This document shows, in pieces, positions 20,045-32,516 of a DNA stretch of 64,000 nt. The notes beneath the pieces are model-generated. The model made no database searches. It was not told the DNA's origin and worked only from the letters and a program-made list of their open reading frames with translations. Position 1 is the first letter of the stretch, and each line of letters opens with the position of its first letter. The stretch covers positions 61,153,205-61,217,204 of the forward strand of contig CM042012.1 in NCBI GenBank assembly GCA_023525715.1, read 5' to 3'. This DNA comes from Cichorium intybus (lineage: Eukaryota > Streptophyta > Magnoliopsida > Asterales > Asteraceae). Both the position numbers and the translations under genes were made by a program.

Positions 20045-21208
20045 CTACAGCAGGGGCTGATCAGCTGCTGGCTCCTCCCTGCGTCTACTCCTCCTCGCTG
20101 GCTGCTTGGGCTGGGTATAGGGAGCTCGTGGTGCCTCTGTCGCTGCCCTCATGTATACACCTGGCTGGGGCTGGTGAATGAGCCCCATGATCTCTAAATA
20201 ACGGGATGATGCGCGCGTAGTTGGTGTCGCCGTCAAGGTTGCCACGACCTCAGCAGTAAGAAGGCCATAGGGTCTGGCCAAGCGAGTAGCAAAATGCCCT
20301 CCAACCATGGGGCTAGTGTCGCCAATACCCGCGGATTGGGTGGTGAGAGAGACCGCCACTGCGTATGCTAAATGAAGGAATCTGGTGGGATCGGAGATCG
20401 CCCACATGAAGGTCATGTCGTCTTCCGACACCTTCTCACACCCACGCTTCTGTATAACAGAAGTGGATATGATCCGGTGCATCAAGCGATGCAGTGGATT
20501 GCGGAGCTGGCTCTCCTTGGCCGACCCCGCCTCAAACGGTCATTGGACATCGCTGCCCAGACAACCGCGTTGCCATCCTGACGAGGCTGCCCCTGAATAC
20601 ATGCACGAAGAAATGGTGTGAAATGGCGGCTCGCTAGCTCAGTCGCGATGTAAATCCCCACACGTCTCCCAAACTCTCGAATATTTCACTCCCTGCTCTC
20701 CCTGCCCAATCGGAACCGAACCAACTGAGATCGTGCCTCCTGTGAGGCTGGTGAGTATCTGACTGTAGAAAGGAACTCCAGAAGTAGCTCCTTGTAGACC
20801 ACATCATCCTCGTTTGCCATCAGTCTATCCCAGTCGCGGCAAGTAAAAGTGAACTGTCCATCAGACCAGGTACGATGGATAAACGGCTCCAACTTAGCCT
20901 AAATTCCGGCCTGTGTAGGAACCGCTCGATCCAATACGATCGCCTTGAGTACCTGGCGGGTACTCAACTCGTCTCGCCGTGCCTCGTACTGAGGTGTATC
21001 TTCTAAGACCTCGGGGAAACGAAGAAATGGGTGATCGCGTCTGAAATCCATCTGCACAAAAAGAAACCACACATGAAAATATTTTTGCAAAATCAGTCCT
21101 TTGTTTTCTCCAGACAGGCGCGACGCGGCCCAAGAACAAGGCGCGGCACGCCGTAGGTCTGTTGCGAAATAAAACCCCAAAATCGTTGATTTCACCTGTT
21201 AAACTCAA
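20045..21208 (-). pseudogene. ATHILA ORF1-like / putative plant transposon protein gene
   Basis: Read in the element's direction from about 21208. Pieces include FLRFPEVLEDTPQYEARRDE, FIHRTWSDGQFTFTCRDWDR, VVYKELLLEFLSTVRYSP and FGRRVGIYIATELASRHFTP, then MHRIISTSVIQKRGCEKVSE and MTFMWAISDPTRFLHLAYAV. This block order is that of the extra ORF carried by Athila-type elements (the ATHILA ORF-1 family and the related putative plant transposon protein domain); its function is unknown. The C-terminus is basic (KQPARRSRRREEP). At least two stops and two frame changes break it. Family call from pattern memory, not a search. Confidence 0.72.
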
Positions 21209-21762
21209 TCTAATGCCTCTACAAGATAGCCTAATTACCGACTAGCCCCTCTAGGGTGGTGATTTTGCAAACAAAACACCTTACGAGCCGACATTGCCGA
21301 TTGTCTAAGTTTTTCTAGTTTTGCTATTTCAATCAAATTAACCCATCAAATGCTTGTAATAACGCGAAATAACAAGTTCTAGAAGACATACCGTAGTAGT
21401 AGAACACAAGAATGCAAGAAAAACGAAGGAAATCAGTTGATCAGAAGATGTTGTGTTCTCGCGCGGCGTGGTTGTGTGGTTATGCGATAAGGGTACGTAC
21501 CTTATAAAGAAGATTCTGACCGATCGACTTTCGCGACGAACTTGGATGCAATCCGCGTCGTGCGTGTCGCCAAATAACCCCTGCGCATCGGGTTACTTCA
21601 CGACCCCGCGTCGTGCCCTTCTCCTTACCGCGTCGTGGCTACTAAATTTTCCAAAGTTCCTCCTGTGACCCCACACTTGCCTCGTACCAATAATACCTAC
21701 AATGATGATGATAATATTCTCCTAATTACTCCTAAAGAACATTATACTAACCTATAAAGGAT
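21209..21762. other. spacer between conserved motif and ORF1-like gene
   Basis: No ORF in the element's direction. It holds several copies of GCGTCGTG/CGCGTCG-like words between 21450 and 21650, related to the GC-rich words of the LTR. Confidence 0.5.
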
Positions 21763-21787
21763 GGGTTGCCTCCCAACAAGCGCTAAG
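21763..21787 (-). other. conserved motif AGCGCTTGTTGGGAGGCAACCC
   Basis: On the element strand it reads AGCGCTTGTTGGGAGGCAAC followed by CC, just downstream of the coding region. A close version lies at 51618-51638 in the second element. I recognise this as a recurrent post-pol landmark of Athila/Tat elements (from memory); its role is unknown. Confidence 0.6.
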
Positions 21788-21817
21788 TTTAACGTCTTCA
21801 GCCAGACGGGCTTCCTC

Positions 21818-22833
21818 CTACTCTTCCCAATCTTCTCGTGGCATCATCCTCTTCATTTCTGGTGCAAAATCATGTACCAGCGTTGCAAGCAATGTCGTAA
21901 GCAGTGTCATTCGGTCGCTCACTTGACTAATCCATTGTTGTTGAGCATCCAGGAGCTGGAAGACCTTTGCCTCCCTACACCGTGTGTCCTTCTGATATTG
22001 TTGGTGCTTCAACTCCATCATTCGAGCATGTCTAACAACTGCACCTTGTCCACTGTCGACAACGGATGCCATTTTGCTTCCCATAATGTTTCCTCTTCAT
22101 TACATACAATCCTTTGATCCTTACCCTTGTCCTTTGTTCCTGGTGCCATAAGTGGTCTGCCGTTCAAATACTTATCATCGTACCTTTGTGGTAGAGATAT
22201 TGGACATCCAAACATGTTAAGCCTATGCTTTCTCGTCCCAAAGGAGATATCCAAATCCCTGGTCTTACAATCCATAACAGCACCAGGTGTTGCCAAAAAT
22301 GGACGTCCCAAAATTAGCGCGGGCGCGTCCTCCAAACTCTTGTATTCCATCACCAGAAAATCCACAGGGTAAAAGAAATCTCCCACCTTGACGATCACAT
22401 TTGTTAACTTACCCCGAGAGACCTTCATTGACTGATCAGCTAACTGCAGAACCGTCTTTGCTGGTTCCAGTTCCTCATTCTTATACTTATCATACAAGTA
22501 TCCTGGCAAAACATTAACACTTGCTCCCAAGTCCAGCAAGGTATTCCTAATAACAACATCTCCCACCGTGACCATGATCAACAGTGATCCAGGATCTCTT
22601 TCCTTCTTAGGAAATGTCCCTAACAAAGCCTCGCTTGCCTTGACAGTCAACCTCACCATGTCAGGTATGGGTGTCTTGAATTCCTCATTTGTCTTACACA
22701 TCTCCTGAAGAATCCTTGTATCTCCAGGAGCATTCTTCAGCTCATCCCAAAAAGGTTGGTTTATCGATGGCCCAGTTGGCTTGCTAGGCACCTCCTGCTT
22801 CTTCTTCACTTTCTTATCTTTCTTCCTTTGCAT
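21818..22833 (-). pseudogene. pro: gypsy aspartic protease domain and short tail, no polymerase
   Basis: Open from 22833 to 22018. It contains the retropepsin-like core LLDLGASVNVLPGYLYDKY (Asp in DLGAS), VIVKVGDFFYPVDFLVMEY and the second conserved block ALILGRPFLATPGAVMD, the ILGRPFL signature of Athila/Tat proteases. It follows gag directly. After WEAKWHPLSTVDKVQLLDML the frame stops at 22018, and a short ORF (22084-21818) overlaps it in another frame with a helical sequence (RHARMMELKHQQYQKDTRC). No RT motif follows. The Leu in DLGAS is normal for this clade. Confidence 0.88.
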
Positions 22834-23462
22834 AATACCAGCTACTACTGGCTGCTCCTCCTCCTCGACTTCCTTGTCCTCCTTAACTTGAGTATCTTTC
22901 TCAATTGGAGTATCCTCCTCATCCTTATCCTTATCGTCTTCAATCTCGACTTCATCTTCATATCCTAATAAATCTTCTTAGGAACTTTTCTCCATTCAGC
23001 CTCAACAGCATTCACATCCTCTTTCCCTGCCCGTTGTGTATGATTTGGGTTAATTTATGTACTGCTTGGTAACTTGCCATTGTCCGTTTTCCTTTTGTCT
23101 TCAGCCATCTGAGCGATTTGCCTTTCCATATTGGCGATGGCCTTGGCATTAGCTTGAGTTTGCTGCTGACTAGCATTGAACAAATCATACATCTTAGCAA
23201 TCATGTTTTCTTGGCTTTCTGGGGCATTATTGTTAGCGTTAGTCGGCCCCCTGTTGTTGTTATTGCTCCCACTCGGATTGTTGTTGTTCACAGGTTGAAA
23301 TTGTTTAGGTTGATTAGACGACTGCCCTTAATAATTATTCTGCCTGTTGTTGTAGGACTGGTTGTTGAAAATTTGAGAACCTTGGTTGTACGGTCTGTAA
23401 GGTCGTCCATTGTTATACTGTCGTTGACCTTGACCAAAAACTTGATTCACGTCCTGTGTCCT
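22834..23462 (-). pseudogene. gag: gag-protease linker of the Athila-type element
   Basis: Asn/Gln-rich coiled-coil piece at about 23055-23291 (ENMIAKMYDLFNASQQQTQ, MERQIAQMAEDKRKT), followed by charged low-complexity sequence in broken frames. This is the usual poorly conserved spacer between gag and protease in Athila-type polyproteins. Confidence 0.72.
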
Positions 23463-24602
23463 TTATCCTTGTTGACTACCTTGCTGATTTTGTGGTCCTC
23501 CTTGCAAAGTAGACATTAACCTATCGAATTTCTTATTCAACTCTCCTATTTCCTTTTTCACTTCTTTCTTCCAATCTGCATCTGCCCCTACTGCTGCAGC
23601 TGTAGTCACAGGCTTCCTGGTGGAAAAATTCGCTTTTGACCCATTGCTAAGTTGTTCCAAAAATCGCCAGGCATCATCTGGATCCTGCATCATAATGGTC
23701 CCGCTAGATGATGCATTGATCATCGCTTGGTTCATCAGGTCTACACCTTCAAAGAATAACTTCACCGGCTGCCACTTTGGAAGGTCGTGATGAGGGCAGG
23801 AGCGCATCAATTCCTTCAATCGATCAAAAGCCTCGTGAAATGCCTCCCCAGGCTTCTGTTGAAAGTCTTGGATCGCTTGTCTAATCTCGGTGGTTTTACT
23901 GGCAGGATAGAACTCTTGCAAAAACTTGGCCATTAGTTACACCCACGTGGTAATACTATTAGGTTGGAGAGAAGTAAACCAATACTTGGCTTTGTCTTTT
24001 AAGTTAAATGGAAACAGTCTCAACCTAAAGATATTCCTGTTGGTATTTCTAGGAGTATTCGCATTGGCTATAGCTATGAATTCATATAAGTGATTATAGG
24101 GATCATCTTGCTTATATCCACGAAACTCAGGTAAAATGCCTAGGAGTTGCGGCCTAATCTCTACTTGGTTCTCAACATTTTTAGGAAAATATATGGGCGA
24201 TGCATCGTCATACTCTCGAGGTTGGAAGTGTGACGCAACCGATTGCCCTCTCGGTTGTGCAAAATATAAGGGTGGAACAGAATTACTGTTATGTTGATCA
24301 TTGTTGTTGTAAAATTGTTGCCCTTGTGGTTGTTGCGGTTGTTGTTGTACTCTCCTTGGAGGTCCGCGACCTCGGTTCCATTGTTGTTGCTGCTGTGGAG
24401 GAATCCATCCTTCATCTTCCTCGTCATATCCTTGCTCGACCTCCTAGTATTGATGTTGCTGTGGTGGAGGTTGTTGTGGTTGAAAATGTTGTTGGGTTTG
24501 TGATGGTAAGGTTTGAAAGACAGGTTGTGGTTTGAATATGGGTTGTTGGTACTGTGATGGTAATGGTTGAGAAGTGGTTGCTTGCTGTCGTGGTGGTGGG
24601 TT
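23463..24602 (-). pseudogene. gag: Athila-type gag core
   Basis: The retrotransposon gag domain is clear: NIFRLRLFPFNLKDKAKYWF and SLQPNSITTW, then after a TAA (23937-23939) MAKFLQEFYPASKTTEIRQA, FQQKPGEAFHEAFDRLKELM and CPHHDLPKWQPVKLFFEGVD. Upstream (24602-24170) lies a long Gln/Pro-rich stretch that another frame shows as His/Asn-rich. The gene is interrupted at 24603 by a copia solo LTR and continues at 25372-25721. Confidence 0.88.
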
Positions 24603-25371
24603 TGAAGGGTTTCTATGCAATCAATGAACACAAAAATAACCTAAGGTTCACATGAAACCCTAATATTGATCTATGTTTTCTTCTATGAAGATTAGAACTA
24701 AGAACCTAAAGGATACAATTCAATTCTAAAGAAGAATTAAGAAAACCAACCTTTGATCTTATGATCCTTTTAAGCAGCAGCAAAAGTATCCTGCCTCAGA
24801 TGAAAGTCACACCCAAGGGATGGAAGAATCAGTCCAGCATAGTGAATCCAGAGAGAAGATGGCGTGAATATGAGGTGCCAGGGGGTTCCTTTTATAGCCT
24901 CCTAGGGTTACACTTGAAACCCTAAGGAACCTCCAACTGGACAAGGCTTTTGACCACTTGGACCAGGCTTACCAAAACCCTAATTAGGGTTTCGCCAAAC
25001 CCTTGGAGGAGCCTCCAGGGTGGCGCCACTTTTGGTCCTTGGTTTTCCTGGCCAGTTATTCAACTTTTGAATAAATGCCAAACCAGTCCCTACACCTTTT
25101 AATTAATTAATTTAACCTCCAAATTAAATCCAATTAATTCTTGATTAAATCTCAATTAATTAATATAGTTTCTAATTAATATATTAGCACTTAAATATAT
25201 TAATAAACCATATATATTTTTTCTATTGATTTATTATACAATTAATAAATCAATTATTCTCTCTACTGAACTGTCTTTCCTCCACCCATGAGGGCAACTC
25301 AAATGGACTTTGCTTTTAATCATAAGATAAAAGTTCAATTACAAGTCATGGCTTAGACACCTAATCCAACA
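24603..25371 (-). mobile_element. copia solo LTR, same family as element B
   Basis: Reverse complement of the B-family LTR (39513-40279): ends TGTTGGATTAGGTGTCTAAG and AACCCTTCA. Flanks are GGGTT (24598-24602) and GGATT (25372-25376), a 5 bp target duplication with one change. The internal region has been lost by LTR-LTR recombination. It splits the gag of the Athila-type element. Confidence 0.88.
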
Positions 25372-25721
25372 GGATTGCCATCTCAGGTCGACGCTCCCCA
25401 AGCCATAGCAGCGGAAAAAGGATTGGTGGTTGGTTGTTGTAAAGGTGGAAATGACGGCGGAGTGCATGATGGTATCGATGCGGGGGCTGAAACCGCACCA
25501 CCACTAGCACTCGTGCTACAAAAGTGAAATTCTGACACTGGGGGTATAAATGGAATTCCCCCTGTTACCTCGCCCAAGGGCTCATGGGTAACATCCTCTA
25601 TACTAACATTACTGGGACTCATCTTACCTAAATGCCTACGCACACGGTTATTGTGCGCGGTTCGCTCGATCTCAGAGTCAAAAAGCAAGGGTGATAAATG
25701 CCCACCCCGACGGGTACACAT
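25372..25721 (-). pseudogene. gag: Athila-type gag N-terminus
   Basis: Starts MCTRRGGHLSPLLFDSEIER at 25721 and continues TAHNNRVRRHLGKMS, resembling the N-terminal start of Athila/Tat gags (PLSPLL.D.EIE.TAR..R pattern). It ends in a proline-rich stretch at the solo LTR junction. It begins about 120 bases inside the primer site, as expected. Confidence 0.78.
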
Positions 25722-25842
25722 GCACTAGTGCGGAATGCCCGCCAAAACCAAAATGAAAAATACTCACTAACCTAAATATCAAAACTAAATCCAAAAATCA
25801 GAAAACACCTCCCTACAGATCGTCCTATCCTAAGCTCACAGC

Positions 25843-25860
25843 CTCCCGACAACGACGCCA
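25843..25860 (-). other. primer-binding site resembling tRNA-Asp
   Basis: Minus strand TGGCGTCGTTGTCGGGAG, five bases inside the 5' LTR. The Athila/Tat consensus complementary to tRNA-Asp is TGGCGCCGTTGCCGGGGA; the differences are mostly C-to-T type changes. Confidence 0.85.
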
Positions 25861-25865
25861 AAATT

Positions 25866-28800
25866 TGACACGCCTAGGTCGTCGTGCGGTCAAAAAATAG
25901 TAAAATAAAACTCACACACACTAGTACAGCGGTAGTAGGGTCGATTCACGGGAGTTTGGTGGTCAAGACAAGACGATAGCTTACCAACTATAGTGTCACG
26001 CTACAGCCAGAGGGACTAACTTCCACTTTCCCAAAACACACAGAAATCTCAAATCCAAAATCAAAACCAATCATAAACTAAATGAAACTAGCTCAAAGCC
26101 TAAAAACCTAGATTGCTTAATGAAATAAGAAGGTATATTCAGAATCCAGAAACAATAAACACAATCCAAAAGCATCCAAAGCAATAAAACATAAATAAAG
26201 GTAAAATAGTGCAATAAAACATGAACCGAATGATTAACTATATTAAACTCCAATCCAGAACATTCAAAACATCCAAATACGAAATTAATCAACTCTAATC
26301 TACTGCTACTGGTTGTCACAAGCCAGAAACACCAAGCTAAGAGCTAAAACAACTAAACTAATATTGAAAGCAAAGTGAAAAACATAAAAATACGGTTGCT
26401 GGAATATCGAAACTTGAGTCAAAATCGCCGTAAGTCCACCTTACTACCTTAGGGTCTGATCTTCGCCTTCTTTTTTCGACCTAAATGCCTCTATTTATAA
26501 TTGTGGAAAATTAAAACCCGCGACGCGTAAGGCTTCTTGTAACACCCCATCTCTACTGTTTTCAAATACTATGGTTTTTCGTATAAATACAAAAATACAA
26601 AAATACGGTTTATCAAAAACCGATCATTTACATATTTAAATTCAGTGGGTGTTACAAATCTATACCAAAATTAACCATAGTAAGCAAGAAGATGATTAAA
26701 CCTTGCATCCAAATTAGGAGCTAACTCAAGCTCCACTCCAGCTAAACTTCATCCCATTTATAGCAACTTATTTTAACCTGGAATACATGGCAAAACATAG
26801 AATATGTAAGACAAAAATTGTCTCGTGAGTTACATGAGTTTTAGACTCAAACCTTTAACTTCTTTTCCAATCTTTATATAAAACTTATGACATAAACATC
26901 TTTCAAAGTTTTAAAATATTATCATATCATAGCTCTTTGTTCTTTTCAAAATCATTACATATCATACCTTGCATAATTATCTTCTTTCAAAACTTTATAA
27001 TAGCAACATAATATAACTCCTTACTTCTCAAAAATCATTCTATGACATACTTTACGAAAATAACATCGTTCTTACTTTCTTTGACTGGTTTTATAAGCTT
27101 GCTGGATTTTTATACTTAGGGCTTTAATCACTATAAGTGATACCCCAAGTCTCTATGGCTAGAAAGAACGGATCATTCCTCACCATAGAAGTGCTGAGGC
27201 AATCTACTTCGCGATGAGGATTTTCCCCAGTAGACCCCTTACCTAACCCGGGTAGGTTGGAACATAGTTCCATTACTAACGCTGCTTGCTACAATTACCA
27301 GTCATACAAAAACTTGTTGCTTGCTTGAACATTTCTCATAAACATATAACTTGTGGCTAAATGCCAAACTACATCATTTTATGTCTTTATGGCTAGATGC
27401 CAAATACATAACTTTCGTTTCACATAAATCATATGTTCAAAACATGTCTTTATAACATTTTAGGCTTAATGCCAAATCATACTTTCCAATCATATTGTGG
27501 CTATATGCCCTTTCATACTTGAAAACATATAAAATTTGTAACCAAAACATACTTCTTAAACATTTTATGGCTATATGCCTATCCATACTTTCAAACATGT
27601 ATAACTTGTATTAAAAATTTACTTTCACATATTTGGTTCATAGACCAAAACATACTTTCACATAATTGGCTCATAGACCAAAACATAACTTCAAATATAA
27701 CACTATACTTTCACAAACGAGTTAGAGATAATACTCTTGCATATAATTTCACATATAGAAATTTTATAAGAAATCTTGAAAATACTTACTTGCCATGTAC
27801 CCCAGAATGGGTAAAAATACTGCATGTACTCACCTCATGTATTGCTAGAAGATTGACTACACGTTCCTTGTATTTATACTCTTTTGTGATTAAATAATCA
27901 CTTGGCATGAACCTATAATTAACATGTTATACATTAACATTCATTCTAACTGATTCTATAACTCATTAGAGTACTTATAATACTATCTTGGGTCATAATA
28001 AGTATAAAACTTTAAAATGACCAACTTTAATTAAATCGTATATTGTACGTATTTTACTACAGTACCCTCGAGGGGTTGTATTTTAATTCCGATAATTTTC
28101 CATGAAGTTTTGGTCCATAATAGACATATGTTTAAAATTTGAGGTCAAACGGACAAGTCTAGCATCAAGTTCCAAAAATACACCAAACCTTAACAGGAGG
28201 CAGGAGAAGTTTGCTTAAATTTCCCCAGGCGCAGGATCGCGACCCGACGGGGGTGCAGATCGCGTCCCGACCTGGGCTGCAGGAACCAGAATTTGCGATT
28301 TTTATGGTATAAATTCCCATTTTCCTCATTTTAAGCCCTTAATACACGACTTAATCACTAAGGTTTGTTCCAAGACCAAAACCATTCATTTACTTCAAGT
28401 TTTTAACCATAAAAATCATGGATTTCAATTATTTTTCAAACATTCCCGTTTTTGCATTTTTGATTCAAAAACCGAAATTCTCCAATATTAATCACTTCTA
28501 CTGACTTATTTCAACAATTTCCACATATGGAACTCATTAAAACCCCTTAGGATTAATTTGATCATGAAAAATTGATTTCTAAGGCTTTTGAACAAAATTC
28601 CAATTTTTCAACAATAGCAACATACTTTGATGATTTTAAGATATGTTCTTAATACTTGACTTAATTGGTTTAGGGTCATATCTAGGCCCTAAATACCAAC
28701 TTACACTTAGTTTTAAACTTCAAAATCATCAAACCTTCTTTAAAATCTTGAAAATTCTTCCGAAAACAACATTTTTTTACTAAAAATCACTTTATTGAAT

Positions 28801-29978
28801 TTTCAAGCTTATGAATTGATTTCTTGTTTCTTTTACAACATTTTTAACTTAACTAAACCATTAGAGCCATTTGAAATCAGTTTCAACTCATTAACCCATT
28901 TCTAGGGTTCTTGAGCTAAAAACCCATTTCATCATTTCTTGGCATCTAAGCTTCAATTCCTTTGAATTAATGACTATTACATGTTTCTTTCACCTTTTCT
29001 AACACATTAGATTAATCAAAACCATCTGGACTCTCAAACCCGTGACTTAGGGTTCTTGAGCAAAAATCATCTTTTCTTGATTATTCAACATATTCAACTA
29101 CTAGAACATGTTAAATAGATGATTTTGAGCAAGATGAATTTGATAGTTCCATTGGAATCATGATTTCTGGAAAATCAGAAATCAAAACTTGATTCCCGTT
29201 CAAGAATTTTGGAGCCTAGAACTTGGAAACCTTACCTCTTGAAGCTTGGAATCACTAGTTCCAATTGTGTTCCTTTGATTTCTTTGCAACGATGTTTGAT
29301 CTTCTTCTCCTCCCGTGCTCTCTTCTCTCGTTCTCTCTAGACTCTTCTGAATTTATGAGGATTAATGAGATATTTTCTCATTTTTATATTTTCCATATTT
29401 ACAGTTTTAGTCCCTGAACTTTCATTCCTTGGACTTTTGACACAAATATTAAATTTGGCCACATGAAGCTAAAATTCTTACATTTTTGGTCCAAACTAGG
29501 ATTATACTTTTATAATAATTCTTGTATATGGTCAAATGACCAAATTACCGTTCTCATGGTAAAATGACTAATTTACCCTTACAAACATACTTTCTCATAA
29601 AATATACATAAAACTTTAAATTATAACACACCTTGTTTTACATATTTATATTATTAATTTGGGTCGTTACACTTCTAGCCACGTCGCGCGTAGAGCCTTA
29701 TTCCCGTTTTTTTGTCATATGAATTCTCTTCAACGCCTTACTTTTGACGTGGCGCGTCGCGCTGATCATCATTCCCGCAGCGCGCGTACTTATTCGACTG
29801 TTTTTGTCGTTATCTTCAAAACTTCTTCAATTGTCCGCTTTTAGCCCCTGATTGTAACATTTCTTTGCGAACAAGCAGTAGCACAAAAAGTGAGAAATAC
29901 CAATGCATATATGATATATTTTCACCAAGAATAGGGCCTAACAACGACTAAAATAGTTGATATTACTAGGCGTTGTCA
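25866..29978 (-). repeat. 5' LTR of the Athila-type element, split by a solo LTR
   Basis: Starts TGACACGCCTAGGTCG and ends CTAGGCGTTGTCA. Without the 3134 bp insertion and one duplicated CTTCT it is about 974 bp, matching the 970 bp copy at 17843-18812. Confidence 0.92.
26538..29671. mobile_element. gypsy solo LTR, 3134 bp
   Basis: Starts TGTAACACCCC and ends GGGTCGTTACA; flanked by CTTCT on both sides (26533-26537, 29672-29676), an exact 5 bp duplication. It has no gene. Its start is echoed by GGGTGTTACA at 26647-26656. It shares many blocks with the LTR at 52193-54494, for example CCTGGAATACATGGCA, AGAAAGAACGGATCA and GTGAGTTACATGAGTTTTAG. Confidence 0.92.
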
Positions 29979-30385
29979 ATCTCCTTCCTACACTCACCTT
30001 TGGGTCTTTGGATGCCTATGCTATCCACACATCTGTACTCCTCACAAACTTGCCCCCACGGACCACTCCGTGCATCTTCCTTGGCTACCCGTCTCAACAT
30101 CGGGGCAATCGATGTGTTGATCTCTCATCTCGAAAAATTATTATCTCTCGTCATATCATTTTCGATGAGGCTTCCTTTCCTTTCCAGTCCATGACACCTG
30201 ATGGCCCACCTGCATATACTTTCCTTGATCACCTCGATGCCCCTTCAACCATCTCTCGCCTCCTTCTTCCCACGCCACCTACCACATTCCCACCACCGGA
30301 GCATCCTCCTATTGACCCCGCTCCTGCCGACCAGTCGGAGCATCCACCTACCCCGCCACCACCTGTTTCTTTTTATTTTGTTTGA
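29979..30385 (+). pseudogene. pol: copia A integrase C-terminal region (continuation)
   Basis: Resumes after the duplicated ATCTC: LPTLTFGSLDAYAIHTSVLL, then TPCIFLGYPSQHRGNRCVDL and SRHIIFDEASFPF, the typical stretch after the integrase core (CVFLGYP...GYKC.D). A proline-rich linker follows (PPTTFPPPEHPPIDPAPADQ) and the frame stops at about 30383. RT is missing. Confidence 0.87.
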
Positions 30386-30756
<371 letters not shown>

Positions 30757-30797
30757 TCTCCGTCAATACTTTCTTTCCAATTGAACATCACATAAAC

Positions 30798-32516
30798 ATG
30801 TTTAGTCAAAATGGCTACCACGACAAAAGACGCTTGCGAAAATCATATACTCCAGATTGTGAAAAGATAATTATGAAATATCGTGAACACAATGACCGCC
30901 TGATTATAGAAGTTTTTGATCTTGAAAATCTTGTTTATAACACTAAAAAGAAACTGAAACCTTTACAAGAATCGTTAGAAGCCAAAACAAGCGATTATAA
31001 TAGAGTACAAGAGGAATGGAGTACAGTAAGTTGTTGGTATCGTTTCACCAAATAAGAGATAGTTTAACTACCGTGCTTGAAGCATTAAGAGCAAAATACA
31101 AAGATATTGATTTTAATATCAAAAGGTTTAATGCATCAAGTGCGGTAGTTGAATCAATGGTTGAACAACAGCTTAAGTGGCAAAACAAGCAGGGCGAGGG
31201 TTTGGGGTATAATAGTGTGCCACCTCCGTTTAATGATAATTATACTCCAGCTTATACCTATTATGAGATTTTACTAGCTCGTGATAAGGCTAAACAAGAA
31301 AAGGGCAATCTTGATGACATTGATCAACTCATGGATGCTAAACGTCAGGCTGCTGAAACAAGAACAACCGAGGAAGCTAAGGTAGTTGTTAAGGTAGACG
31401 CTACTAATGCCTTTTCTACTTGTGCAGATACAATCATAGTGGAAGATGCAAGCGAGGAGGACAATAATGGTCCTAGTTCTGTTAAAAACTCGTCAAAATC
31501 TGATGCTTCATCCTCTGCTGTTTCTAATAACTGCACCAAAACCGTTGCTTCAGTTTCTGCAACTTCTTGTGGTGATGCATTAAATTCTAAAAATCCTAAT
31601 GTTAGGAAATTTAAACCACAAAAGTTTGTGAAAGAATGGGAAGTTCCTTCTGGACCAAGACCTAGTCCTAGTAAATTTGGTTGTGCTTGTATTTATGGAA
31701 ATTCTTTAAACAATTCAAAAGTCGAGGACCAAGTCACAATCTCATTTACTTGAAAAGACAAACGTGTTTCAATTGTGGGATTACAGGTTACATCGCTCGT
31801 AACTGTCCACATCGCCCATATGTTCCCTTCTACGCACAATGCTGGCAGAATGTACCAAGAGGGTAACCTTGCAAAAGAAAACCTTCAAGGTCACGGTCAT
31901 GCAACGGTGATTGGAACGCAGTGAAGGACAAGAAGCAGGCCCCCAAGGACAAAAGGACCGACTCAAGAGATGACTCTATCAAATCGCAATCGGTAAAGTC
32001 GAGCTCATCTCAAGGATCGTCCTCGAATCCATACTGGCAACATAAGCACACATCAAGGGGGTGTTCTGCTTCAAACTCAAGTGCGGATACACTCATCCGG
32101 TTAAACAACAAAAGACCTAAACCAAAGTACTGATGGGTACCAAAAGGCCTCGTTTCCAATTCACCTAACTGTCCTACTAACTCTTCATGTTCCTTAGCTG
32201 ATAGACATGACATGTCATGGGAAAGAGTTTCGTGTGTAGACAGCAATGGTATACCCAGTTTCAAAATAGACTGTGATCCTAAAGACCAATTAAGCCCGCA
32301 GCTTGTGCAGGAGCAGCTATGAAGGAATATCATCAGACCTCGGTTCGTTGATAATGGCTATTCCATGCACACGACAAGAGACATCTCTCAATTGCACTAC
32401 ATTCAAATCATTAATGGAGAGTATGTGTCCTTGCGGGAGGGAAGAGAGGAAAGATCATATGGGGTTCGTATCTAACTATGTGTTCGAAAAGGTAACTTCG
32501 TTCCAAACTTGATTTG
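30798..32516 (+). pseudogene. gag-pol: copia gag C-terminus and protease remnant (fourth copia family)
   Basis: Begins inside a coiled-coil part of gag (IIMKYREHNDRLIIEVFDLE). After a frameshift near 31040 comes LEALRAKYKDIDFNIKRFNA and GEGLGYNSVPPPFNDNYTP, a motif of Asteraceae-type copia gags. An acidic Ser-rich linker follows, then the CCHC knuckle CFNCGITGYIARNC (about 31763-31805, another frame), then VKDKKQAPKDKR, WVPKGLVSN and the decayed protease region (FVDNGYSMHTTRDISQLHYI) where canonical sequences read DSG.SRHMTG. It is a fragment: neither LTRs nor integrase are nearby. Confidence 0.8.

Larger units (their letters stand above)
17843..29978 (-). mobile_element. Athila/Tat-type gypsy element without RT or integrase
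   Basis: Flanked by the 5 bp duplication ATCTC (17838-17842 and 29979-29983). LTR ends TGACA/TGTCA. In its own direction: 5' LTR (25866-29978, enlarged by a later solo LTR), tRNA-Asp primer site, gag (split by a copia solo LTR), protease, then directly a noncoding spacer and an ATHILA-ORF1-like gene, polypurine tract and 3' LTR (17843-18812). RT, RNase H and integrase are absent between about 22018 and 21790. It is therefore non-autonomous and would need another element's polymerase and integrase. Confidence 0.92.

Noticed and set aside
22127..24535. Plus-strand frames opposite gag and protease
   Set aside because: Shadows of the minus-strand coding frames, rich in Leu/Val as expected for antisense of Gln/Asn-rich sequence.
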